Below are positions 8,486-17,127 of a stretch of 64,000 nucleotides of DNA, one piece after another. The notes below the pieces were generated by a model. The model made no database searches, was not told the origin of the DNA, and was given only the letters and a program-made list of their open reading frames with translations. The first letter of the stretch is position 1. Every line of letters begins with the position of its first letter. Made by a program: the position numbers and the translations under genes. This DNA comes from Treponema primitia ZAS-2 (GTDB lineage: Bacteria; Spirochaetota; Spirochaetia; Treponematales; Breznakiellaceae). Location of the stretch: positions 1,736,001 to 1,800,000 of the forward strand of contig NC_015578.1 of the NCBI RefSeq assembly GCF_000214375.1, given 5' to 3'.

Positions 8486-9054
8486 GCGATTTATACAGGG
8501 AATCCCCGGCGGTATATACCAGTGAAGCTTCCGAAGCCTTAATACCCTCCGCCCGGAAAAGCTTGCCCCGAATTCTTCGGGACAAGCCAAAACGTCGTTT
8601 ATTGTACCTTTGCCTTCTGGGAGTCCTGGCTCTTGCAGAATTTTTTATTTTAGGGCTTGTCAGGCGGACCTTTGTATTTTATTCTATTGATAACGGGAAT
8701 TTGGTAGTTGAGGACCGTATGGTTTCAAAAACCGGTTCCCGGGAAAAGGATATAGCCCGGTATGTGGAAGAAGTCCTGTTAGGGCCTGTTTCACTGGATT
8801 CTTCGCCGCTTTTCCCCAAGGAAACCCGGCTTGAATCTTTATTGTACCGGGATGGAGTAGTGTACGCCGGGCTTTCGGAGTCAGCGGCCTTACCCTCCGG
8901 GTATGGGAGGGATGTTTTTACCGGTTTATACACCCTTAACGGCGGTATTAAACGGAATTTTTATTATGTGAAGGATGTCCTGATATTCATTAACGGGCAT
9001 GAATCATATTCTGAAAAAATTCGCGAAATATTAGCTGGTATTGCCGATAATTAA
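8482..9054 (+). CDS. Membrane-anchored GerMN-domain protein
   Basis: A 190-residue protein with a cytoplasmic stretch, one membrane helix at about residues 41-60 (LLYLCLLGVLALAEFFILGL), and an outer domain. The pattern DIARYVEEVLLGP followed by a strand-rich region resembles GerMN domains. Such domains are often found near amidases and are thought to bind envelope components. It overlaps the amidase by 4 nt. Its specific role is unknown; pairing with the amidase suggests that it recruits or regulates it. Confidence 0.65.
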   Translation: MSDLYRESPAVYTSEASEALIPSARKSLPRILRDKPKRRLLYLCLLGVLALAEFFILGLVRRTFVFYSIDNGNLVVEDRMVSKTGSREKDIARYVEEVLLGPVSLDSSPLFPKETRLESLLYRDGVVYAGLSESAALPSGYGRDVFTGLYTLNGGIKRNFYYVKDVLIFINGHESYSEKIREILAGIADN

Positions 9055-9065
9055 CCGTTAGAGCG

Positions 9066-9093
9066 TTGACAAAAAAGTGCCATCTTGTATACT
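9066..9093 (+). promoter_or_regulatory. Sigma-70-type promoter for flaA
   Basis: TTGACA at 9066-9071 and TATACT at 9088-9093 are separated by 16 bp. The leader is about 35 nt and carries AAAGGAG upstream of the ATG at 9135. The perfect -35 suggests strong vegetative transcription rather than a sigma-28 promoter. Confidence 0.8.
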
Positions 9094-9134
9094 TTTGGTA
9101 TGTATTGCATGATCAATATTGAAAGGAGCAGTGA

Positions 9135-10157
9135 ATGAAAAGGATCTTCATTCTTATCACCGTAGCGTTTATTGCCGTTGGGGCCATATTTGCCGATGAA
9201 GCCGTATTAATCGACTTTACCAAACTTACGGCAGATATTACAGTTAATAGTGATGGCGGCCCTAACCAGAACCGCAGGACCATGATGGACTACGGAGCCG
9301 TAGCCGGCGGCAGTTTCACCACCGAACAAAAACAGGTGATGAAAACCTCCCTGGCCATCGCAAACTGGGAAATTCTGCTTGCGTCGTCCTCCAGGACCGT
9401 GGGGAACGCAACCCGCAGCTATACCTCAGAGGCCCCCTCTAAGCAGTGGGGTACCGTAATGGGCGCCAGGATACATTTCCCTGTGGAACCATTTAATTCC
9501 TGGGCAAGAATAGTTCCCCCTTTTGAAATCCCCGCCTATGAAGCGCCTGCTGAAGTTGATGATGACGGAAACATCCAGCCTTCCGACGATAGCAGCTTTA
9601 CCGGCCCTTCCCGGTTTGAAGACGGATACGGCATTGTAAAGAATGTTGGAACCATTAAGTCCGTGGCAGTTGATGCCTACGGCCTTAATTTTCCTCACGG
9701 CCTTTCTACTATCCTCATTGATCCCCAGGGAACTGAAAAAACCATATTCATGGGTTACCTGAGCTACGATGGCTGGGGCGAACTCCGCTGGGATAATCCC
9801 CAGTATATCCAGGCCGTCCGGAACCGTGAACTGCGGATTTATCCCCTTTATCCTGAGGCTACCCCCTTTGTGAAGTTCGGTGGATTCCTGATCCAGCGGG
9901 ATGCTGCTAAGGAAGGCGGTGATTATATCGGTTATTTCAGGGATGTAAAGATCATCTACGATAAAGCAGTTCTGGATACCGATCGCGATATCGACGACGA
10001 ATCGCTTTGGGGCATCATTCGGACCCGGGAAACCGCAAAGAAGGTATACGAGATGGAGCAGTTCGGGCATGATCAGGTACTGCGGTATCTTGATTCCCAG
10101 AAGCAGGCTACTGAGAATTCCTTCACCCCTGCGGCTGATACCGGTACTCAGCAGTAA
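9135..10157 (+). CDS. flaA: Flagellar filament outer layer (sheath) protein FlaA
   Basis: A 340-residue exported protein of the spirochaete periplasmic flagellum, forming the sheath around the FlaB core filament. The signal peptide is clear (MKRIFILITVAFIAVGAIFA, cleaved before DEA). The region WGTVMGARIHFPVEPFNSW and the aromatic FIGYFRD-like segment near the C-terminus are typical of treponemal FlaA. It has its own promoter, a good ribosome binding site (AAAGGAG) and a strong terminator, so it is a single-gene unit downstream of the amidase genes. Confidence 0.9.
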   Translation: MKRIFILITVAFIAVGAIFADEAVLIDFTKLTADITVNSDGGPNQNRRTMMDYGAVAGGSFTTEQKQVMKTSLAIANWEILLASSSRTVGNATRSYTSEAPSKQWGTVMGARIHFPVEPFNSWARIVPPFEIPAYEAPAEVDDDGNIQPSDDSSFTGPSRFEDGYGIVKNVGTIKSVAVDAYGLNFPHGLSTILIDPQGTEKTIFMGYLSYDGWGELRWDNPQYIQAVRNRELRIYPLYPEATPFVKFGGFLIQRDAAKEGGDYIGYFRDVKIIYDKAVLDTDRDIDDESLWGIIRTRETAKKVYEMEQFGHDQVLRYLDSQKQATENSFTPAADTGTQQ

Positions 10158-10188
10158 AACGCTTGGGTTAGCCAGGTTTAGAAACTAC

Positions 10189-10232
10189 GGCTGTCCGGAA
10201 AATCCTAAGGATTTTTCAGACAGCCTTTTTTT
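10189..10232 (+). terminator. Intrinsic terminator of flaA
   Basis: GGCTGTC pairs with GACAGCC, extended by GGAAAATCC with GGATTTTTC around a short loop, followed by seven T. The next gene starts at 10254, only 21 nt later. Confidence 0.9.
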
Positions 10233-10253
10233 GTCACACCCCGGGATACCAGG

Positions 10254-11513
10254 ATGAATAACAGAAAGCTTCCGGATCAACAGGCTCTTCAAATTAGATA
10301 TGAAGGATACTCTGAAGCAAGGCTTGCCATTGCCAAGGAATTGCAGGAGCTCATTGAACATTCGGTTCAGGAGTTGCCATCTCCCCTCATGGTAAAGGTC
10401 AGGTCTAAGGATTTTGTCAGTTTTTTTAAAAAATATATACGAATCCTCAATAGCGGTTCCCCGGAACTGATAGGTAAGGATGGCTCTCCCCGCATTACGG
10501 ATATTATCGGTGTTCGCATTATATGCCCCTTCCTTGAAGAAATTGATATGGTGGAGCTCATACTCGCCAGGGTTTTTGAGATAGTTGAAGTTGAAAAAAA
10601 GGGGGCCAACTATTCTTTTAAGGAATTTGGCTATGAGTCAATCCATATCCTGGTTAAAATCCCTGCCAGTTTAATCGAAAAGCACGGAGCCTGCGGTTGT
10701 GACGTGGCCGAAGTGCAAATCCGCACCATACTTCAGAATGCCTGGGCCGAGGTTGAGCATGAACTGGTCTATAAGGCTGAATTTAATCCCTTTGGGGAGC
10801 CCATGAAGCGGAAACTGGCGGCGATTAATGCCAACCTTTTCCTGGCGGATGTTATTTTTGAAGAAATCAGGACCTACCAACGCCAGTTGAACGGTGAGCT
10901 GGGAAAGCGCCGGCATTCTTTTTTCAAAAAGGTCGAAGATGCCACTGATGCCCTGTTGTTCAACCCCGAAGAACCGGAAGAACCTGAAGAAAGGCTTGAT
11001 GGGCTTCCTATGGAATTCATCCTTGGGACAAAGGAAAATTCCTCCATGGATGATCTCCTTCTGGAAGCCCTTTCCGCCCACAATAAGAGCCAGTTTAACG
11101 AGGCCATCTATTTTTACAGCCGTATCCTGGAAATGAACCCCGACAATTCGGTTCGCGCCCTGGTATACAAACACCGGGGCATGGCAAATTTTGCCCGGTC
11201 TCATTACGAAGAAGCTCTGAAGGACTTCTCCAATTCCCTGAAATTGGATCAAACATCCTATAAATCGGCCTATTACCGGGGCCTGGTCCGGGCGGTGCTC
11301 CAGCAGTACTCAGAGGCCATAGAGGATTTTACCCTTTCTGTACAGATAAACCCCTACCAGCACTTCTGTCTGTGCCGCCGGGGCCAAGCTTATTACCACC
11401 TGGGTGATTACCCCCAGGCTTTGGCGGACTGTGAAGCCGCTCTTGTACTGGACCCGTCTTCTCAAACCGCCCTGCAATTCCGAGACCTGCTCCGGGAAAA
11501 ATTGAAAATGTAA
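10254..11513 (+). CDS. RelA/SpoT-type alarmone synthetase domain with TPR repeats
   Basis: A 419-residue protein. Residues ~45-175 form a RelA/SpoT nucleotidyltransferase domain, with SPRITDIIGVRIICPF, FGYESIHILVKIP and EVQIRTILQNAWAEVEHELVYK matching the (p)ppGpp synthetase core motifs. There is no HD hydrolase domain and no TGS/ACT region. An acidic linker (Glu/Pro-rich, ~235-250) leads to at least three TPR units covering ~265-415, such as ALVYKHRGMANFARSHYEEA. The TPR region is likely a protein-interaction module that may control synthesis. It should make (p)ppGpp, but activity is inferred from the motifs. Confidence 0.8.
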   Translation: MNNRKLPDQQALQIRYEGYSEARLAIAKELQELIEHSVQELPSPLMVKVRSKDFVSFFKKYIRILNSGSPELIGKDGSPRITDIIGVRIICPFLEEIDMVELILARVFEIVEVEKKGANYSFKEFGYESIHILVKIPASLIEKHGACGCDVAEVQIRTILQNAWAEVEHELVYKAEFNPFGEPMKRKLAAINANLFLADVIFEEIRTYQRQLNGELGKRRHSFFKKVEDATDALLFNPEEPEEPEERLDGLPMEFILGTKENSSMDDLLLEALSAHNKSQFNEAIYFYSRILEMNPDNSVRALVYKHRGMANFARSHYEEALKDFSNSLKLDQTSYKSAYYRGLVRAVLQQYSEAIEDFTLSVQINPYQHFCLCRRGQAYYHLGDYPQALADCEAALVLDPSSQTALQFRDLLREKLKM

Positions 11514-11517
11514 GATG

Positions 11518-11789
11518 CGGGTTCGACTCCCGCCACTTTATTATTGGAGGTGGCGGGAGTCGGGCTGGGGCTTTTGTCACTAGGACCCCCCTGCGGCCCT
11601 ACGCACCTGCTTGGGCCTTAGGGGGCTGGACAGGGGTTCGATTCCAATTTGTTCGGAAAATTAAAAATTTGGAGGTGAGGGGAATCGAACTGTTGGCCTT
11701 TGTGGCGTAGGACCCTCCCTACGGTCCTACGCTCTTGCTTGGACCGTAGGGAGGGCTGGACGCGGGTTCGACTCCCGCCACTTTATTAT
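11518..11789. repeat. Tandem inverted-repeat array abutting the ssrA 3' end
   Basis: The 3' end of ssrA is echoed in this stretch. The sequence TGGAGGTG (the end of the acceptor stem in complement) recurs at 11545, 11670 and 11790, so the period is 120-125 bp. Each unit pairs a T-arm-like sequence with its inverted copy. The copy at 11757-11781/11795-11819 is a perfect 25-bp inverted repeat that includes the functional T-arm. Between units lie further hairpins: CCCTCCCTACGGTCC with GGACCGTAGGGAGGG, perfect over 15 bp, at about 11711-11755, and a less perfect version at 11585-11630. No tRNA D-arm or anticodon arm is present. It lies between two converging transcripts, so it may terminate both. 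Confidence 0.75.
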
Positions 11790-12134
11790 TGGAGGTGGCG
11801 GGAGTCGAACCCGCGTCCAAATACGCGAAGCACAAGCGTCTACAGGTTTAGCCGTGAATTGAATTGTCGGGACTGGCTTGGCTTCTCGGCGCGCGGCCTG
11901 TCCGTATTCCGGGAGTTTCTCGCCGCCCCCCGTCCGGAACCGGGGTTTGGCCAGCCTTGATTGCGACGGAAAGCCGGCCCCTCAAGGCGGCGGGGCCGGG
12001 TTCCGCGCTCTACTGCTTACGCAGCGAAAGCGTAACTGTCATTGTTGGCAGTTAAAATTTTGCCGAATCAGGAGATCGGCACTCCACCTGCAGCTTGTAC
12101 TCCGAACCGTACCTGTCGAAACCGGTGCACCCCC
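11790..12134 (-). ncRNA. ssrA: Transfer-messenger RNA (tmRNA)
   Basis: tmRNA rescues stalled ribosomes and tags the unfinished protein. The 5' acceptor strand GGGGGTG (12134-12128) pairs with CACCTCC (11797-11791). The T-arm is GCGGG-TTCGACT-CCCGC. The tag frame at 12049-12017 encodes ANNDSYAFAA followed by TAA, a typical tag ending in Ala-Ala. CCA is not encoded after the discriminator A, so it would have to be added after transcription. The 3' end adjoins the inverted-repeat array described separately. Confidence 0.95.
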
Positions 12135-12178
12135 AGAGTCTTGTAAAGTATACACTTTTTTTGCCGGTTTTGCAAACC

Positions 12179-13240
12179 CTATTGGTTGTTCTTGGAGATT
12201 TCCGCAAACTGGTCCTGAACCTGCACCACCGCATCGGTGAGTACCGGGTCAAACTGGGTGCCCCGGCCATCCACGATGATATCTATGGCAACACTGAAAG
12301 GCATGGCGGATTTGTAGACCCGGGCGCAAACCAGGGCGTCGTAGACATCCGCTAGGGAGGCGAGGCGGGCGGCCAGGGGGATATCAGTCCCCGACAGGCC
12401 CCGGGGGTAGCCTTTACCGTCAAAGCGTTCGTGGTGGCCGTAACAGATATCCTCGCAGTGTTTGAGGTAGAGGGAGGAGTTTACATCCCCCAATTCGCCG
12501 ATAATCTCTTTGCCATGGGTGGTGTGGGTCTTCATGATCTCGAATTCCTCCGGGTCAAGCCTGCCGGGCTTGAGGAGTATCCGATCGGGGATGGCAATCT
12601 TTCCAACATCGTGGAGGGCCATGGATTTAACAATGATATCCGGCTTTAAGGCCAGAAAATCTTCGGCATATTCCAGGTTATTGTGTATAATATGATCCAT
12701 CAGGGCTTTGACAAAAAGCTGGGTGCGCTTAACGTGCTCCCCGGACTCCAAATCCCGGTGTTCAATGACATTTGCCAGCCCCTGTAGGGCGCTGTCCAGG
12801 GTTGCGGTGGCCTCGGCGGTCTTTTCCGCCACCATTTCTTCCAGGCTGTCGCTGTAATTCTTCAGCTCAATCTGGTTCATCACCCTAAGCTTGACTATTT
12901 CAGGCAGGAAAGGTTTGGAAATAAAATCCACTGCTCCCGCAGAGAGGGCATCGCTTTCTGAATCCGATGTGGTTATAAAGATAACCGGAATACGCTTGAG
13001 GGTGGCATCGGATTTCATCACTTCCAGCATTTCATAGCCATTCATTTCGGGCATAAAAACATCCAGGAGGATGATTTTGGGGAGAACCTCCGCCTTATGC
13101 AGCTTTTCCAGGGCATCTACCCCATTGCTGGCGGTCATAATCTTGTAGCTGTCCTTGAGTATTTCCTCAAGGATCATAACGTTCATATCAACATCGTCAA
13201 CAACTAATACTGTTGGAACGTTATTGGTATTATCCGGCAT
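12179..13240 (-). CDS. Response regulator with HD-GYP output domain
   Basis: A 353-residue two-component regulator. An N-terminal receiver domain has the phospho-acceptor Asp in IILLDVFMPEMNG and the conserved Lys in FISKPF. A short coiled linker joins it to an HD-GYP domain with ALHDVGK, HHERFDGKGYPRGL and LADVYDAL. All key HD and GYP residues are present, so it is a likely cyclic-di-GMP phosphodiesterase switched by phosphorylation. The ATG at 13240 is preferred over an in-frame TTG at 13249; it overlaps the HPt gene by 11 nt, so the two are translated together. No kinase is encoded next to them on this strand. Confidence 0.9.
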   Translation of the reverse strand: MPDNTNNVPTVLVVDDVDMNVMILEEILKDSYKIMTASNGVDALEKLHKAEVLPKIILLDVFMPEMNGYEMLEVMKSDATLKRIPVIFITTSDSESDALSAGAVDFISKPFLPEIVKLRVMNQIELKNYSDSLEEMVAEKTAEATATLDSALQGLANVIEHRDLESGEHVKRTQLFVKALMDHIIHNNLEYAEDFLALKPDIIVKSMALHDVGKIAIPDRILLKPGRLDPEEFEIMKTHTTHGKEIIGELGDVNSSLYLKHCEDICYGHHERFDGKGYPRGLSGTDIPLAARLASLADVYDALVCARVYKSAMPFSVAIDIIVDGRGTQFDPVLTDAVVQVQDQFAEISKNNQ

Positions 13241-13601
13241 ACTGCTCAATCACCTTTGTTACAAGGATAATGGTCTCTGCAAAACATTTCTCTATCGAAT
13301 CCTGGGTTTCCGGGGACAAAGAACCGGCCTTTATCTGGGCTTCCGCTTCCAGGGTCTGCTTGTACAGCTCTGTCAGGGATAAATTAGCGGCAATCCCCTT
13401 GAGGGTGTGGATAGCCATCTTGGCCTTCTCCTGGTCTCCGGCTTGTACGGCGGCAATGGCATCGGCCAACAGAGTAGCGTTGTCGGTCTTGAATTTACCC
13501 AGCATTTTCGCGAAGAACTTAGGATTATTCATCATCCTTTTAAGCCCTTCGTCCATATTAATATAGACGGCGCCGTTAGCGCCTATGACATCATCTGCCA
13601 T
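13230..13601 (-). CDS. Histidine phosphotransfer (HPt) protein
   Basis: A 123-residue helical protein with the HPt signature AIHTLKGIAANL; the phospho-accepting His is about residue 65. HPt proteins carry phosphate between the receiver of a hybrid kinase and a final response regulator. The ATG at 13601 is chosen because GGGAG sits 6 nt upstream; an ATG at 13607 would touch that site. It is co-transcribed with the HD-GYP regulator, its probable target. The hybrid kinases at 17128 and 56616 both lack an HPt domain and are candidate donors. Confidence 0.85.
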   Translation of the reverse strand: MADDVIGANGAVYINMDEGLKRMMNNPKFFAKMLGKFKTDNATLLADAIAAVQAGDQEKAKMAIHTLKGIAANLSLTELYKQTLEAEAQIKAGSLSPETQDSIEKCFAETIILVTKVIEQYAG

Positions 13602-13649
13602 GCCCATCTCCCAATTAACCCTTCTCGGGTGATATTACTTAATGAATCC

Positions 13650-13678
13650 CTTATAGTGTAACCTTTCTTTGCGGGCAA
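13650..13678 (-). promoter_or_regulatory. Promoter of the HPt/HD-GYP pair
   Basis: On the minus strand TTGCCC (13678-13673) and TATAAG (13655-13650) are spaced by 17 bp. The leader to the ATG at 13601 is about 40 nt. Confidence 0.6.
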
Positions 13679-13757
13679 GTCCAGACCTGAATACCGGTTC
13701 TCACACTTTCTTGGGTTTGAAATCTTTTGCGGATAGCCCACTTGTTTTTTTTTCCTA

Positions 13758-13763
13758 TATAAT
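13758..13763 (+). promoter_or_regulatory. Likely -10 box of gap
   Basis: A perfect TATAAT lies 41 nt upstream of the gap ATG. No good -35 is seen 16-18 bp upstream. A run of nine T (13745-13753) occupies the spacer region. GGAGG lies just before the start codon. Confidence 0.5.
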
Positions 13764-13774
13764 CTATCGTTTGA

Positions 13775-14863
<1,089 letters not shown>

Positions 14864-14885
14864 ACCCCGTTGTCTAACGGCTAAA

Positions 14886-14917
14886 GGCTCCGACCCGCGA
14901 CGGGCGGGGCCTTTTTT
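14886..14917 (+). terminator. Terminator or attenuator between gap and pgk
   Basis: GC-rich arms GGCTCCGACCCG and CGGGCGGGGCC surround a 3-nt loop and are followed by six T. It lies 23 nt before the pgk start, so it probably lowers rather than abolishes read-through. Confidence 0.8.
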
Positions 14918-14939
14918 AGTATGAAGTAAGGAGAAAAAA

Positions 14940-16202
14940 ATGATTAAAACCGTAAAAGATGTGGACCTGAAGGGCAAACGGGTCATCATGCGGGTGGACT
15001 TCAATGTCCCCATGAAGGACGGGGTTATCCAGGACGACACCCGTATCACTGCGGCCATTCCCACTATCAAATACATTCTGGACCAGGGAGTAAAGACCCT
15101 GACCCTGATGAGCCATCTGGGGGACCCATCCAAGGACGCCAAGTCTGCCAAAGAAAAGGCCGAAAAAGGCGGCAAGAGCTTTGACGAAGCGGCCTATATC
15201 AAGGGCAAGCACCGGATAGCCCCGGTGGCTGCGTACCTGGAAAAGAAGCTGGGAAAGCCGGTGATTTTTGCCGGGGAAGATTCGGATTACGGCAAGAAGG
15301 CCTTTATCGATTCCCAGCCCGCCGGTTCCGTGATCATGCTGGAGAATACCCGGTTTCACAAAGAGGAGACCGCCAAGGAAGCTGCGGACCGGGACAAGTT
15401 GGCAAAAGAGCTGGCTACCTACGGGGATATCTTTGTGAACGATGCCTTTGGCACCGCCCACCGGGACCACGCCTCCACGGCCTCCATAGCGAAATTTGTG
15501 CCCGTGTCTGTGGCAGGTTTCCTCATGGAAAAAGAAGTGAACTACCTGGAACCCATTGTGACCAGCCCCAAGAAACCCCTGGTGGCCATCATCGGGGGCG
15601 CCAAGGTTTCCTCCAAGATTGCGGTCCTGGAGAGCCTTTTAAAGAACGCCTCAGCCCTGGTCATAGGCGGCGGCATGGCCTTTACCTTCCTTAAAGCCCA
15701 GGGCCACAAGGTAGGGAAGTCCCTGGTGGAGGACGATCAGATCGACACCGCTAAAAAAATTATCGAAGCCGCCAAAAAAGCCGGGGCGGAAATCGTCCTG
15801 CCGGTAGATCATGTGGGGGCCGAAGCTTTTGACGCCAACGCAAAGCCTGTAACGGTGGACGGCATCGACCTGCCGGATAATCTCATGGGCTTGGACGTGG
15901 GCCCCAAGACCGTAGCCAAATACAAAGAAGTGCTTGCCAAGGCCAAGACCATAGTCTGGAACGGCCCGGTGGGTGTCTTTGAATTTGACGCCTTTGCCAA
16001 AGGCACTGAAGAGGTGGCCAAACTGGTAGCGGAAGCCACCGGCAAGGGGGCCATCACCGTGGTAGGCGGCGGCGACTCAGTGGCGGCGGTAAACAAGTTC
16101 GGCCTGGCCGACAAGATGAGCCACGTTTCCACCGGCGGCGGTGCCTCCCTGGAACTTCTGGAAGGGAAGAAATTACCCGGTATCGAAGTAACTCGTGGAT
16201 AA
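14940..16202 (+). CDS. pgk: Phosphoglycerate kinase
   Basis: A 420-residue enzyme making ATP and 3-phosphoglycerate from 1,3-bisphosphoglycerate. The N-terminal substrate site appears as KRVIMRVDFNVPM, and the C-terminal nucleotide site as IVWNGPVGVFE and AITVVGGGDSVAAVNK. AAGGAG lies just upstream of the ATG. The length is normal for the family. It lies between gap and tpiA, as in many bacteria. Confidence 0.97.
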   Translation: MIKTVKDVDLKGKRVIMRVDFNVPMKDGVIQDDTRITAAIPTIKYILDQGVKTLTLMSHLGDPSKDAKSAKEKAEKGGKSFDEAAYIKGKHRIAPVAAYLEKKLGKPVIFAGEDSDYGKKAFIDSQPAGSVIMLENTRFHKEETAKEAADRDKLAKELATYGDIFVNDAFGTAHRDHASTASIAKFVPVSVAGFLMEKEVNYLEPIVTSPKKPLVAIIGGAKVSSKIAVLESLLKNASALVIGGGMAFTFLKAQGHKVGKSLVEDDQIDTAKKIIEAAKKAGAEIVLPVDHVGAEAFDANAKPVTVDGIDLPDNLMGLDVGPKTVAKYKEVLAKAKTIVWNGPVGVFEFDAFAKGTEEVAKLVAEATGKGAITVVGGGDSVAAVNKFGLADKMSHVSTGGGASLELLEGKKLPGIEVTRG

Positions 16203-16219
16203 AAAAGGGAAGATATAGA

Positions 16220-16285
16220 AACCACGAAGGGCACAAAGGATTAAGAAATTAATATTTGATAAAAACCTTTGTGTCCTTGGTGGTT
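16220..16285. repeat. Intergenic palindromic repeat between pgk and tpiA
   Basis: The arms 16220-16239 and 16266-16285 are complementary at 18 of 20 positions (ACCACGAAGGGCACAAAGG type). Similar CACAGAGGGCACAG-type palindromes occur at 22131-22179 and 45984-46054, which points to a dispersed intergenic family. It could also act as an mRNA hairpin. Confidence 0.75.
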
Positions 16286-16319
16286 AAAATCGTTAGTATT
16301 AGTATTATAAGGAGCAATC

Positions 16320-17072
16320 ATGAGCAGATCATATTACATTGCGGGTAATTGGAAGATGCACAAAACCCGTGCAGAAGCAGCGGAACTTGCCAAGGCCCTG
16401 GTGGCCCAGCTTAAAGACGGCAAGCACAAGTACCTGGTGGCCCCGAGTTTCACCAGCCTGGAAACCGTGGGCGCCATTGTCAAGGGGACCAATATACGCT
16501 TGGGCGCCCAGAACATGGCCGCCGAGGAAATTGGCGCCCATACCGGGGAAGTGTCGGTGCTGCAGCTTAAAGACCTGGGGGTACAGACCGTGATCCTGGG
16601 GCATAGCGAAAGGCGGCATAACTACAAGGAAGATAACGCCCTGATCAATAAAAAGGTAAAGCTTGCCCTGCAGCACGGCCTTGAGGTGATACTCTGCGTG
16701 GGGGAACTCCTGGAAGAACGGGAAGCAGGTAAAGCAGAATCGGTCTGCGAAACCCAGACCGTAAAGGGCCTGGAGGGGGTTCCCGCTTCGGAACTTGGTA
16801 AGATTGTTATCGCCTATGAGCCGGTTTGGGCCATCGGCACCGGCAAGACCGCTACCCCCGAGGACGCCGACGCCATCCACGCATATATCAGAAAGGTTGT
16901 GGGGAAGCTTTACGGAGACGCCGCTGCGGAGAATATTATTATCCAGTATGGCGGGTCCGTAAAGGCGGAAAATGCAGCCCAGCTTATGGGGAAAGAAAAC
17001 ATCGACGGTGCCCTGGTGGGTGGCGCGGCACTTAAGGCAGATACCTTTGTGCCCATTGCCAAGTTCGGCTGA
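16320..17072 (+). CDS. tpiA: Triosephosphate isomerase
   Basis: A 250-residue TIM-barrel enzyme interconverting dihydroxyacetone phosphate and glyceraldehyde-3-phosphate. It shows the start IAGNWKMHK with the catalytic Lys, the His of ILGHSERR, the catalytic Glu of AYEPVWAIGTGK and the phosphate loop IQYGGSVK. AAGGAG precedes the ATG. It completes the gap-pgk-tpiA cluster. Confidence 0.97.
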   Translation: MSRSYYIAGNWKMHKTRAEAAELAKALVAQLKDGKHKYLVAPSFTSLETVGAIVKGTNIRLGAQNMAAEEIGAHTGEVSVLQLKDLGVQTVILGHSERRHNYKEDNALINKKVKLALQHGLEVILCVGELLEEREAGKAESVCETQTVKGLEGVPASELGKIVIAYEPVWAIGTGKTATPEDADAIHAYIRKVVGKLYGDAAAENIIIQYGGSVKAENAAQLMGKENIDGALVGGAALKADTFVPIAKFG

Positions 17073-17089
17073 ATTTAAATTGGAAGAAC

Positions 17090-17116
17090 AGGAAGAACAG
17101 AAATACTGTTCTTCCT
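17090..17116. other. Perfect hairpin just before the hybrid kinase start
   Basis: AGGAAGAACAG and CTGTTCTTCCT form an 11-bp perfect stem with a 5-nt loop. It is preceded by a 10-bp direct repeat (GGAAGAACAG twice). No T tract follows, and the kinase ATG at 17128 is 11 nt downstream with no normal ribosome binding site between. It may regulate translation or be a relic terminator of tpiA. Confidence 0.6.
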
Positions 17117-17127
17117 GATGAATAATA

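Noticed and set aside
11520-11700. T-arm-like sequences that could suggest tRNA genes
   Set aside because: No D-arm, anticodon arm or matching acceptor 5' strand is present; they match the inverted copies of the tmRNA end instead.
13745-13753. T9 run upstream of gap as a phase-variation switch
   Set aside because: gap is a core housekeeping gene and no convincing -35 is placed so that tract length would matter.
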